This document shows, piece after piece, positions 25,198 through 33,761 of a stretch of 42,365 bases of DNA. Within the stretch, counting starts at the first letter, position 1, and every line of letters starts with the position of its first letter. A program made the translations under genes and the position numbers. The notes beneath the pieces were generated by a model. That model had not been told where the DNA came from. It did not search any database and saw only the letters and a list, made by a program, of their open reading frames with translations. Source of the stretch: an uncultured Prevotella sp. (GTDB lineage Bacteria; Bacteroidota; Bacteroidia; Bacteroidales; Bacteroidaceae); the NCBI GenBank assembly GCA_900322175.1, contig ONYZ01000034.1, positions 1-42,365 on the forward strand. Direction: 5' to 3'.

Positions 25198-25878
25198 ATG
25201 AAGAAGCATATCCCTAATACGATAACCTGCTGCAACCTAATTTCGGGTTGCGTCGCTACATATTTCGCTTTTCTTGGCGATTTCGAGATGGCGTTGCTGT
25301 TCATTGTCATCGGAGCCGTATTCGATTTCTTCGATGGAATGAGTGCTAGACTGCTAGGCGTATCATCACCTATCGGTAAGGAGCTTGATTCGCTGGCCGA
25401 TGATATTACTTTTGGCTTCGCCCCATCAGCTATTGTATTCAGTTATATATGCACATTCCATAATGATATCTTTGTGCTTCCGTTCTTGGCATTTGTAATG
25501 GCAGCCTTCTCGGCTCTGCGTCTTGCCAAGTTCAATCTCGATGAGCGTCAGGCTTTGGGATTTATTGGATTGCCAACTCCTGCCAATGCTCTGTTCTGGG
25601 GATCACTTGTTTTGGGACTACAGCAGAACGACATCACCTTCGAGGGTATGGAGTGGGTTATACTTCTTGGCACCTTCGTAAGCTGCTATCTGCTAATAGC
25701 CGAGATACCCATGTTTGCACTCAAATTCAAGCATTGGGGATGGAAAGGTAATGAAATTAAGTATATATTCGTAATATCATGTATTCCTCTGTTGCTCCTT
25801 TTAGGAGTTAGCGGCTTTGCGGCCATCATTGCATGGTACGTATTGCTGTCTAAGATAGCTGTTTTAACTAAAAAGTAA
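25198..25878 (+). CDS. pssA: CDP-diacylglycerol-serine O-phosphatidyltransferase
   Basis: 226 residues from ATG 25198; an upstream TTG in the heptamer repeat is a weaker start. It makes phosphatidylserine, the substrate of psd. The CDP-alcohol phosphotransferase signature D-G-x2-A-R-x8-G-x3-D-x3-D is complete (DGMSARLLG through ELDSLADD). Six or more membrane segments are visible. It is co-transcribed with psd and the DUF4834 gene, which starts a few bases after its stop. Confidence 0.94.
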   Translation: MKKHIPNTITCCNLISGCVATYFAFLGDFEMALLFIVIGAVFDFFDGMSARLLGVSSPIGKELDSLADDITFGFAPSAIVFSYICTFHNDIFVLPFLAFVMAAFSALRLAKFNLDERQALGFIGLPTPANALFWGSLVLGLQQNDITFEGMEWVILLGTFVSCYLLIAEIPMFALKFKHWGWKGNEIKYIFVISCIPLLLLLGVSGFAAIIAWYVLLSKIAVLTKK

Positions 25879-25884
25879 CTAAAA

Positions 25885-26292
25885 ATGGTCTTTATGAAGA
25901 CTTTTGTGGCCTTTATTGTATTCGGCTTTATTGCCATAGCTGTTATTGCAATCATCGTTATCAATGTGGTGTATCGCAACATGAAGCGTATGCGCGAAAA
26001 TGCTGAGGATTATTTCTATCGCCGTGAAAAACGCAACGAGCAGAAAGAACGTAATCCCTTTGGCGATGACTACTTTAAGAGCAGTCGCAAGCCTGGGCAA
26101 AAGCAACAGCAGCGTGGCAGCCGCACTGGTGCCGCTAGCTCAAGTTCGGCCGACGGTTCAACACAACAAAAAACCGCTCGTAGAACTACTACAAGCGGTG
26201 GTGTAACTATCATCGATCAGCGCCAGGAAGATAAGAAAATCTTCGAAAAGACTGGTGACGATGAATACGTTGAGTTTGAGGAGGTTAAATAA
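25885..26292 (+). CDS. DUF4834-family membrane protein
   Basis: 135 residues; an alternative start at 25894 (MKTFVAF) is equally good. One N-terminal membrane helix (VAFIVFGFIAIAVIAIIVIN) is followed by a basic, then Gln/Ser/Thr-rich linker. A short acidic end (KIFEKTGDDEYVEFEEVK) matches the DUF4834 pattern. The family has no known function and occurs widely in Bacteroidales. It is the third gene of the phospholipid operon. Confidence 0.85.
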   Translation: MVFMKTFVAFIVFGFIAIAVIAIIVINVVYRNMKRMRENAEDYFYRREKRNEQKERNPFGDDYFKSSRKPGQKQQQRGSRTGAASSSSADGSTQQKTARRTTTSGGVTIIDQRQEDKKIFEKTGDDEYVEFEEVK

Positions 26293-26307
26293 CTCTTAAC
26301 TCAATTC

Positions 26308-27018
26308 TTAATTATGTACGAGCGTGCCTATCTGCTCGCCGTCCATCACCTTTTTCAGATTTCCCACTACGTCCATGTTGAAAACGTAGATTGGCAGGTT
26401 GTTGTCCTGACACATGCAGATGGCTGTCAGGTCCATTACTTTCAGCCCGCGCGCGAGTACCTCTTTATATGTTATATCATCAAACTTGGTTGCTGTAGGA
26501 TCCTTTTCTGGGTCGGCTGTGTATATTCCGTCCACACGTGTACCCTTCAGCATCACGTCGGCCTCAATCTCAATTCCACGCAGACTGCTGCCAGTATCGG
26601 TAGTGAAGTAGGGCGAACCTGTACCTGCTGAGAATATGCACACATATCCAGCCTCCATAGCCTCGATAGCCTTCCATTTGGTGTAGAACTCACCGATTGG
26701 CTCCATGCGGATGGCTGTCAGCACCTTGTTTTTTACACCAACTGCACCCAGAGCCGAACTCAGAGCCAGCGAGTTGATCACTGTGGCACACATACCCATC
26801 TGGTCGCCTTTTACGCGGTCGAAACCTTTCTGGCTGCCACTCAGTCCGCGGAAGATGTTTCCTCCACCTATCACGATACCAATCTGTACGCCCATTCCAG
26901 CTATCTCCTTAATCTGGTTAGCGTAGTCGCTCAAACGCTCAGGGTCGATACCGTAGCCCTGCTTCCCCATCAAGCTCTCACCCGAGAGCTTCAACAGAAT
27001 TCTCTTAAATCTTGCCAT
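26308..27018 (-). CDS. pyrH: UMP kinase
   Basis: 236 residues, typical of the bacterial hexameric UMP kinase that phosphorylates UMP to UDP. Motifs: LKLSGESLMG at the N-terminus, IGIVIGGGNIFRG, GTGSPYFTTDTG and VDGIYTADPEKDPTA. It lies 33 bases after birA on the same strand, with the gap made of heptamer repeats, and is probably transcribed with it. Confidence 0.97.
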   Translation of the reverse strand: MARFKRILLKLSGESLMGKQGYGIDPERLSDYANQIKEIAGMGVQIGIVIGGGNIFRGLSGSQKGFDRVKGDQMGMCATVINSLALSSALGAVGVKNKVLTAIRMEPIGEFYTKWKAIEAMEAGYVCIFSAGTGSPYFTTDTGSSLRGIEIEADVMLKGTRVDGIYTADPEKDPTATKFDDITYKEVLARGLKVMDLTAICMCQDNNLPIYVFNMDVVGNLKKVMDGEQIGTLVHN

Positions 27019-27030
27019 AATTACTATCTC

Positions 27031-27065
27031 TTAATTCTTAAATCTTAACTCTTAATTCTTAATTA
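27031..27065. repeat. Heptamer repeats between birA and pyrH
   Basis: TTAATTC, TTAAATC, TTAACTC, TTAATTC and TTAATTA stand in tandem. The birA stop codon (27054-27052) lies within them. Confidence 0.8.
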
Positions 27066-27795
27066 TAAACGTTACTTCCTTAAATCTAAATAGGTGACCT
27101 ATGCCATTCTCGTCTTGCAGCATTAGTCGGCCGTCGTCGTTCACTCCTACCACTTTGGCCATAAAGCGTGTACCTTCGGTTTCAAACGGATACATACCGT
27201 CGCGTCGATACATCCTGCTCAGGTAGTCTAGGTGTACATTCTTGTTTTCGCACTCCTTGCTCAGGTTTGTCAGAAGTGTCATCAGCACATCCTCGCGGTC
27301 GGTCTCGTTGCCAGTCAACTGCGCTATCGAAACCGGATTTGGTGCATCGCTTCTGAACTCCGTCTGGTTCACGTTCAGTCCGATGCCAATTATGCAGTCT
27401 TTTATCCGTCGGCCTTGCAGATGGTTTTCTATCAGCACGCCGCATATCTTCTTATCGCCAACATATATATCGTTGGGCCATTTTATAGATACGTTGTGTT
27501 CGTCTCCTATTACACTCTCAATCGTGCGGCATAGCGCCACCGATACTATCTGAGTGATGATAAACTGGGTTCGGGCGCTCACTTTTTTAGGATGCATCAG
27601 TAGCGTTATCAGCAGATTCTTGCCCGGTTCGGCCTCCCACGAGTTCGAGCCACATCCCCTGCCAGCCGTCTGATAGTCACATACCACCACAATCTCATCT
27701 TGCGTGTTCTCTGATGGGTGTAGCTGTATCATTTCCTTCATCCATCGGTTGGTAGAATCCGTTTTGTCGATATGAATAATCCTAAATTCCCTCAT
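27052..27795 (-). CDS. birA: Biotin-[acetyl-CoA-carboxylase] ligase
   Basis: 247 residues. Motifs: DSTNRWMKE, AGRGCGSNSWEAEPGKNLL (biotinyl-AMP loop) and KWPNDIYVGDKKICGVLIE. A small SH3-like C-terminal domain follows. There is no N-terminal HTH, so it is a class I BirA that modifies biotin carboxyl carrier proteins without repressing genes. A TATCTTTGC -7 element (27811-27803) lies 8 bases ahead of the start. Confidence 0.95.
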   Translation of the reverse strand: MREFRIIHIDKTDSTNRWMKEMIQLHPSENTQDEIVVVCDYQTAGRGCGSNSWEAEPGKNLLITLLMHPKKVSARTQFIITQIVSVALCRTIESVIGDEHNVSIKWPNDIYVGDKKICGVLIENHLQGRRIKDCIIGIGLNVNQTEFRSDAPNPVSIAQLTGNETDREDVLMTLLTNLSKECENKNVHLDYLSRMYRRDGMYPFETEGTRFMAKVVGVNDDGRLMLQDENGIGHLFRFKEVTFIIKN

Positions 27796-27802
27796 TCTGA
27801 CT

Positions 27803-27811
27803 GCAAAGATA
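27803..27811 (-). promoter_or_regulatory. -7 element of birA-pyrH
   Basis: Minus-strand TATCTTTGC. It ends 8 bases before the birA start, implying a very short leader. Confidence 0.5.
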
Positions 27812-27896
27812 CGAAAAATAGCCTACGGATTATACGGATTTTACGAAATTTAATAAATAATCTGTATAATCAGTACAATTCGTAGGAAAAAAATAC

Positions 27897-27905
27897 TATC
27901 TTTGC
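27897..27905 (+). promoter_or_regulatory. -7 element of tadA
   Basis: TATCTTTGC ends 4 bases before the tadA ATG at 27909, so the transcript would begin at or next to the AUG. No TTTG -33 box is evident. Confidence 0.55.
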
Positions 27906-27908
27906 ATT

Positions 27909-28355
27909 ATGGAAGAACAAATCAAGAAAGACGAGCGCTACATGAGGATGGCTCTTGATGAGGCCCACGAGGCGCTTAAGGTGGGTGAGATACCCATCGG
28001 GGCAGTAGTGGTATGTAAGGACCGCGTGATTTCTCGCGCCCATAATCTCACCGAAACTCTTTGCGATGTTACGGCACATGCCGAGATGCAGGCCATCACC
28101 GCTGCTGCCAATACCCTTGGCGGAAAATACCTTACAGACTGCACACTCTATGTAACTGTTGAGCCCTGCACCATGTGTGCTGGTGCGATAGGGTGGGCAC
28201 AGATTCCCCGCATAGTTTATGGTACTCCTGATGACAAGCGTGGCTATCACCTATTGGCGCCAAATGCTTTTCATCCTAAGGCAACCGTTACTACCGGAGT
28301 GCTAGAAACCGAATGCCGACAACTGATGCTGGACTTTTTTAAGTCTAAGCGATAG
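27909..28355 (+). CDS. tadA: tRNA-specific adenosine deaminase
   Basis: 148 residues. Zinc and catalytic motifs HAEMQAI (His ligand and proton-shuttle Glu) and PCTMCAGA (two Cys ligands) define a nucleoside deaminase. Length and the N-terminal MRMALDEAHEAL support TadA, which makes inosine at the wobble position of tRNA-Arg(ACG). A free-nucleobase deaminase is a less likely alternative. Confidence 0.88.
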   Translation: MEEQIKKDERYMRMALDEAHEALKVGEIPIGAVVVCKDRVISRAHNLTETLCDVTAHAEMQAITAAANTLGGKYLTDCTLYVTVEPCTMCAGAIGWAQIPRIVYGTPDDKRGYHLLAPNAFHPKATVTTGVLETECRQLMLDFFKSKR

Positions 28356-28573
28356 TATGAAAAATTCTTGTGTTTTGCTATATTTTGGCATAATATAAGT
28401 TTCAATTTCTACTTTATCGTGTGCTTTTGATGTCAAACTGTAAGTTAATTATTTGTTCTACTTTCATTCTACTTCGCATTGATTTGTATCAATCCGAGTA
28501 TTCGATTTGTTAAAAAATGCAGCTAAAATGTGTTTTTTTTATAATTTTATTCGTTTTTTAGGAACATAAGCAT

Positions 28574-28708
28574 TATTTTTGCAACCTGAACGTGGCAAAA
28601 GGGTTTCAAAGTGTCAGCTTCGACCCCCTGTAGCTGTGCCTATTAATAATATGTGCGCGTGAGAAATTTAGTTTTAACATTTATAATTAACAAAAAGAGA
28701 GAGAATTT
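28574..28708 (+). promoter_or_regulatory. susC promoter element and 5' leader
   Basis: TATTTTTGC (28574-28582) is the -7 element; no good -33 box is seen. The leader of about 120 bases contains a potential imperfect hairpin (about 28597-28627, AGGG...CCCT ends with mismatches). An AT-rich stretch with AAAAAGAGAGAGAA follows just before the start. The rest of 28356-28573 is AT-rich without a gene. Confidence 0.5.
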
Positions 28709-31700
28709 ATGAAAAAAAGACTAACGTTGTTTTTTGTCAGTCTCTTCCTCTGTGTAGGAACTGCACTGGCTCAGACGAAAGTTTCCGGTACAGTCCTCTC
28801 ACAGGAAGACGGTCAGCCCATCATTGGTGCTGCTGTTCAGGTGATCGGTACACAGACCGGTATGTTGACAGATGTGAACGGTAAGTTCAGTATCACATTG
28901 CCCGAAGGCAAGAAGAAGCTTCGTATCTCTTACCTCGGTATGGAGACGAAGGACGTTGATGCTAAGAACAATATGCGTGTGTTCCTGAAGTCGGATGCCA
29001 AGACTCTTGACGACGTGCTCGTTATCGGTTATGGTACATCAAAGAAGTCTGCCTTCACTGGTTCAGCCGTTGAGGTTGACAGCAAGGACATTACTGCTCA
29101 CGTAACCTCTACTGCTACCAGCGCTCTGGTAGGTAAGGTCGCCGGTATCACAGCTACATCTTCATCAGGTGCTCCTGGTAGTGCTCCTACCATTCGCATC
29201 CGTGGTATCGGTTCGTATGCTGCAGCTACTACTCCACTTTACATCGTTGACGGTGTGCCCATGGAGCAGAGCGTAGCTTCTATCAACCCTGAGGATATCG
29301 AGTCAATGTCAGTACTGAAGGATGCTTCTGCATCTGCCATCTATGGTAACCGTGGTGCTAACGGTGTTATCATCATCACTACCAAGAAGGCTAAGAACAA
29401 TCAGGACGCTGAGATTAAGGTTGATATGAAGTGGGGTTCTAATGGCCGTCTGGTTCCACAGTATGATGTTATCAAGAATCCTGCAGAGTACTACGAGACT
29501 GTTTATCGTTCACTCTACAACAGCCAGTATTATCATGGTAAGACCTCTGAGCAGGCTTTCGACTATGCAGACCGTATGATTCTTTCTTCAAGCGGTGGTG
29601 GTACTGGTGTTCAGGTTTATACACTTCCTGAGGGTCAGAACCTCGTTGGTCATGACTTTAAGTTGAATCCGAATGCTAAGCTTGGTTACTGGGATGGTGA
29701 GTACTACTACACACCAGACGACTGGTATGATGAGCTGTATCACAACTCATTCCGTCAGGAGTACAATGTTAGCGCAAGTGGTGCTACTGGTAACCTGAAC
29801 TACTATGCTAGCGTAGGTTTCCTGAATGATGGTGGTCAGGTAGCTAACTCTAACTACCAGCGTTACACCTCTCGTACAAATGTTGAGTATCAGGCTAAGA
29901 AGTGGTTGAAGCTGACCACCAACATGGCTTTCACTCATAACATCAGCGAGTCTCCTTCGTACAGTTCTACAACTTACGGTAGCTCATCTAACCTGTTCTA
30001 CTATGCAAACTCTATGGGTTCTATCTATCCTCTCTACCTGCGTAATCAGGATGGTAGCATCATGATGGAGAATGGTCGTAAGCTTTATATGACCAACAAT
30101 AACTCAAATCAGACTCGTCCGGGCTTCATCAACAATGCTGCTCGCGATAACGACTTCAACCGTACTAAGGGCTTTGGTGACATCTTCACCGGTCAGTGGG
30201 CTGCTGTTATTACTCCTATCACTGGTTTGAATCTGACTGCTCAGTTGAGCGCTACTGATATCAACAGCCGTTACAACTACCTGTACAGCGCATTTGCCTC
30301 ATCAGGTTCTGTAGATGGTGAGGTTGAGGTTGAGCACAATCGTACATTCAGCGTTAACCAGCAGTATCTGGCTAACTACAGCCATACTTTTGCTGAAGTT
30401 CATAATATTACTGTTCTGGCTGGTTACGAGCAGTACAAGATTAAGGAGCAGAACCTTGATGGTTACAATGATCACCTCTACGATCCATTCATCGCTGAGT
30501 TGAACAATGCTAAGGGTAGCGACAAGAAGTCTGTATCTTCTTATACAAATAACTATATGACTGAAGGTTTCCTTGGTCGTGTAGGTTATGACTACGACAA
30601 CCGTTACTTCGTTAACGCTTCTATCCGTCGCGACGGTTCTTCTACCTTCGCTCCTGGTCACCGTTGGGGTACATTCTGGTCAGCAGGTATTGCTTGGCAG
30701 ATAAATAAGGAGAAGTTCATGCAGAAGCTGAAGTGGGTAGATATCCTGAAGTTCAAGTTCTCTTACGGTGAGAACGGTAACGACCGCGGAATGGGCTACT
30801 ATGCTTACGCTGACCGTTACTCTACTACTTACAATGCTGATACTCAGTCATACTCTATCCAGCAGAGCACAATGGGTAACGAGAACCTTACTTGGGAGAC
30901 CAAGAAGAGTTGGAACGCCGGTTTCGACTTCGCTCTCTTCAAGAGCCGCCTCACTGGTTCGTTGGAGGTTTACTCTGGTACAACCAGCGACCTGCTGTGG
31001 TCAAAGACTCTGCCTGCTTCAGCTGGTAAGACTGTAAACAGCTACTACACTAACATCGGTACCCTGAAGAACAGTGGTATTGAGTTCGCTCTCGATGCAA
31101 GCATCATCCGCACAAAGGATATTAACTGGAGTGTTAACCTTGCTCTGGCTCACAACAAGAACGAGTTCACCGAACTTGATCCTGCTATCGTTGAGACTGG
31201 TCAGCGTTACTCTAACCAGATTATCCGCGTAGGTGGTTCTTCAGCTCAGGCTTACATGGTTAAGTATGCTGGTGTAAACGAGGAGGGTCAGGCTCTGTAT
31301 CACGCTCAGTTCCTGCTCGACAAGAACGGCGCACGTCAGAACCAGAGCAAGCTTGCTGATGGCTCACTCGATCCTATGAGTGGTGATACTCGCGTAAACT
31401 CTTACGGTGAGGATCCAAACCAGAAGGTAGAGGAAGGTCTTACAACCGATATCTCTAAGGCTACTCGTTACGATGTAGGCGATATCCTGCCAAAGGTACA
31501 GGGTGGTTTCGGTACTTCACTCTCAGTATATGGTGTTGAGATTACAGCTCAGTTCAGCTTCCAGCTCGGTGGTAAGTTCTACGATGGTTCATATCAGCAG
31601 CTGATGCACAACGCCCTCAGCTCTGAGGCTGGTAAGGCTATGCACCGCGACCTGCTGAATGCTTGGAGCGAGACAAACAAGGGCTCTAACATTCCTCGTC

Positions 31701-32017
31701 TGAGTAATGCATCGGTTGATGACCCAGGTGTTGGTTCACAGACTCCTCAGGATCGTTTCCTGACCAACTCTAACTATCTGTGCTTGAACAACCTGTCAAT
31801 CGGTTACAACCTGCCAAAGAGCATTGTTACTCCTCTGACACTTCGTGGTATCCGCGTATATGTAGCTGGTGAGAACCTCTTCCTGCTTACAGCCCGTAAG
31901 GGTATGGATCCCCGTTATAACCTCGGTATCGGTTCTATGACTTCTGGTGGTGGTCTTGCTTCAGGTAGCTACTCAGCTATGCGCTCTCTTACCGCTGGTC
32001 TCACCGTTACATTCTAA
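28709..32017 (+). CDS. SusC/RagA-family TonB-linked outer-membrane transporter
   Basis: 1102 residues. Signal peptide (MKKRLTLFFVSLFLCVGTALAQ), a CarboxypepD_reg-like domain (about 24-100: VSGTVLSQEDGQPIIGAAVQ), then the TonB box region DDVLVIGYGT. The plug domain follows (IRIRGIGSYAAATTPLYIVD; DASASAIYGNRGANGVIIIT) and then a 22-strand barrel ending in a terminal aromatic (LTAGLTVTF). It forms the energised channel of a SusCD complex with the next gene. No carbohydrate enzyme is nearby, whereas secreted proteases are, so peptides are a reasonable substrate guess. It has high GGT/CGT/AAC codon use, like a strongly expressed gene. Confidence 0.96.
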   Translation: MKKRLTLFFVSLFLCVGTALAQTKVSGTVLSQEDGQPIIGAAVQVIGTQTGMLTDVNGKFSITLPEGKKKLRISYLGMETKDVDAKNNMRVFLKSDAKTLDDVLVIGYGTSKKSAFTGSAVEVDSKDITAHVTSTATSALVGKVAGITATSSSGAPGSAPTIRIRGIGSYAAATTPLYIVDGVPMEQSVASINPEDIESMSVLKDASASAIYGNRGANGVIIITTKKAKNNQDAEIKVDMKWGSNGRLVPQYDVIKNPAEYYETVYRSLYNSQYYHGKTSEQAFDYADRMILSSSGGGTGVQVYTLPEGQNLVGHDFKLNPNAKLGYWDGEYYYTPDDWYDELYHNSFRQEYNVSASGATGNLNYYASVGFLNDGGQVANSNYQRYTSRTNVEYQAKKWLKLTTNMAFTHNISESPSYSSTTYGSSSNLFYYANSMGSIYPLYLRNQDGSIMMENGRKLYMTNNNSNQTRPGFINNAARDNDFNRTKGFGDIFTGQWAAVITPITGLNLTAQLSATDINSRYNYLYSAFASSGSVDGEVEVEHNRTFSVNQQYLANYSHTFAEVHNITVLAGYEQYKIKEQNLDGYNDHLYDPFIAELNNAKGSDKKSVSSYTNNYMTEGFLGRVGYDYDNRYFVNASIRRDGSSTFAPGHRWGTFWSAGIAWQINKEKFMQKLKWVDILKFKFSYGENGNDRGMGYYAYADRYSTTYNADTQSYSIQQSTMGNENLTWETKKSWNAGFDFALFKSRLTGSLEVYSGTTSDLLWSKTLPASAGKTVNSYYTNIGTLKNSGIEFALDASIIRTKDINWSVNLALAHNKNEFTELDPAIVETGQRYSNQIIRVGGSSAQAYMVKYAGVNEEGQALYHAQFLLDKNGARQNQSKLADGSLDPMSGDTRVNSYGEDPNQKVEEGLTTDISKATRYDVGDILPKVQGGFGTSLSVYGVEITAQFSFQLGGKFYDGSYQQLMHNALSSEAGKAMHRDLLNAWSETNKGSNIPRLSNASVDDPGVGSQTPQDRFLTNSNYLCLNNLSIGYNLPKSIVTPLTLRGIRVYVAGENLFLLTARKGMDPRYNLGIGSMTSGGGLASGSYSAMRSLTAGLTVTF

Positions 32018-32053
32018 AGGTAAAATGGTATAATAGAAAAAAGATATAAAGAT

Positions 32054-33721
32054 ATGAAACTATATAAGATTTTCACATTAGTTCTCGGTACAGGCTTGCT
32101 GACTGTATCTTGTAACGATCTCAATGAGCAGGATCCTGAGAGCGGTGCCCTGACCCCTGAGCAGGTTCAGGAGACCAACCTGGCAATACCTTCTCGTATC
32201 CAGGCTACATTCGACGGTATGTTCAACTTCATGGCTAAGCCTTCTACAGGTTATCCTACAAGCAGCCGTGCTGATGACTTCGGTTTCGTAATGGCAGCTA
32301 TCTCGCTCGACCTTGAGGGTGCCGATATGTTCGGTGGCGACAACGGTTATAACTGGTTCTCTACATGTAGTGAGTACTCTAACCGTAATCCTAACTACGC
32401 AAACCCATTCATCCGCTATAAGGTTCCTTATACCGAGATTGGTCTTTGCAATGATTTCATTGCTTCTCTGCCTGCTGACAGCGAAGATCCTAAGATCCAG
32501 AATCAGATTGCACAGGCTCGCGCTCTGCGTTGCTTCGCTTATATGGCTTTGGCTCCTTACTTCCAGTTCGGTTATGCTACAGCTGCCGACGAGCCATGTA
32601 TTCCTCTGCTCACCGATGGTGTTGACTTCACTAACAACCCACGTGCTAGTGTTAAGGAGGTTTACGAATATGTAATCACAGAGCTCACTGAGGTTCTTAC
32701 TCAGCTTGGTGGTGTAGGCCGCTCTGCTAAGAACTATATCGACGAGCATGTAGTAAACGGTCTGCTGGCTCGTGCATATCTGGCTACAGGTAAGTATGCA
32801 GAGGCTGCTGCCGCTGCTGCTAAGGCTGCCGAGGGTTACACTCCTGCTTCAATCGCTGAGGTAAGTGTTCCTTCATTCTACAACCTTAAGGATCACAACT
32901 GGATTTGGGGTATCAATGTATTCGACGATCTGATCCGTAACTATGGCTATCGTACTTCTGTATCATGGATTTGCGCTTTCACTGGCGACGGTTATGGTCC
33001 TGCTACCGATAACGTTCCTGTTATCAACAATCTGCTTTACGATCTGATTCCTGAGACAGACGTTCGTAAGGGCTGGTGGCTCGATTCTAACTGCCACTCA
33101 CCCAACTGGGCTAACCTGACTTGGAGCGATCCTGCCGATCCTTCAATCAAGGCTACTGGCGACGAGATCGCTGCTTTCGAGACAAGTGATGGTGGTAAGA
33201 TTGCATTTGCTCCTTATACTAACATTAAGTTCGGTTTGAAGAGCGGTGTAGGTAACTCGCTGAACAACAACGACTGGCCTCTGATGCGTGTTGAGGAGAT
33301 GATCCTGATTCAGGCTGAGGGTCTGGCTAAGAGTGGTCAGGAGTCTCAGGCTAAGTCTATCCTCGAGAACTTTGTAAAGACCTATCGCGATCCTGAGTAC
33401 AGCGCTGATGCAAGCGGTCGTACATTGGCCGACGAGATTTGGTTCCAGCGTCGAGTTGAGTTGTGGGGTGAGGGTTTCTTCATGTCAGATGCTAAGCGTC
33501 TTGGCAAGCCTATCGTTCGTATCCACAGTGCTGATTCTAAGAACAACGGTTCTAATGTACCAGCTGCATGGCAGTTCAATATCGATCCCAAGAACGCATA
33601 TCTGAACATGCGCTTCCCAACAACTGAGATGAACAACAACCGTGGTATCGTTGATAACCAGGGTGGTGAGCAGCCTGTTGCAGGCGATCTGCCAAATCTG
33701 CGTGACGGTGTAACCGACTAA
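32054..33721 (+). CDS. SusD/RagB-family surface lipoprotein
   Basis: 555 residues. Lipoprotein signal ending LTVSC (Cys20), TPR-like helices around 130-230 (QIAQARALRCFAYMALAPYF; VVNGLLARAYLATGKYAEAA). The SusD C-terminal signature EIWFQRRVELWGEGFFMSDA is near 470. It is the lid and binding partner of the SusC transporter encoded 36 bases upstream, anchored to the outer leaflet of the outer membrane. Confidence 0.95.
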   Translation: MKLYKIFTLVLGTGLLTVSCNDLNEQDPESGALTPEQVQETNLAIPSRIQATFDGMFNFMAKPSTGYPTSSRADDFGFVMAAISLDLEGADMFGGDNGYNWFSTCSEYSNRNPNYANPFIRYKVPYTEIGLCNDFIASLPADSEDPKIQNQIAQARALRCFAYMALAPYFQFGYATAADEPCIPLLTDGVDFTNNPRASVKEVYEYVITELTEVLTQLGGVGRSAKNYIDEHVVNGLLARAYLATGKYAEAAAAAAKAAEGYTPASIAEVSVPSFYNLKDHNWIWGINVFDDLIRNYGYRTSVSWICAFTGDGYGPATDNVPVINNLLYDLIPETDVRKGWWLDSNCHSPNWANLTWSDPADPSIKATGDEIAAFETSDGGKIAFAPYTNIKFGLKSGVGNSLNNNDWPLMRVEEMILIQAEGLAKSGQESQAKSILENFVKTYRDPEYSADASGRTLADEIWFQRRVELWGEGFFMSDAKRLGKPIVRIHSADSKNNGSNVPAAWQFNIDPKNAYLNMRFPTTEMNNNRGIVDNQGGEQPVAGDLPNLRDGVTD

Positions 33722-33761
33722 GAAGTAGTGAACTATAATATCAAAATAAATAAGACAAGTT

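Noticed and set aside
32078-32749. 223-residue minus-strand frame opposite the SusD gene
   Set aside because: Antisense shadow of a clear SusD gene with no supporting signals.
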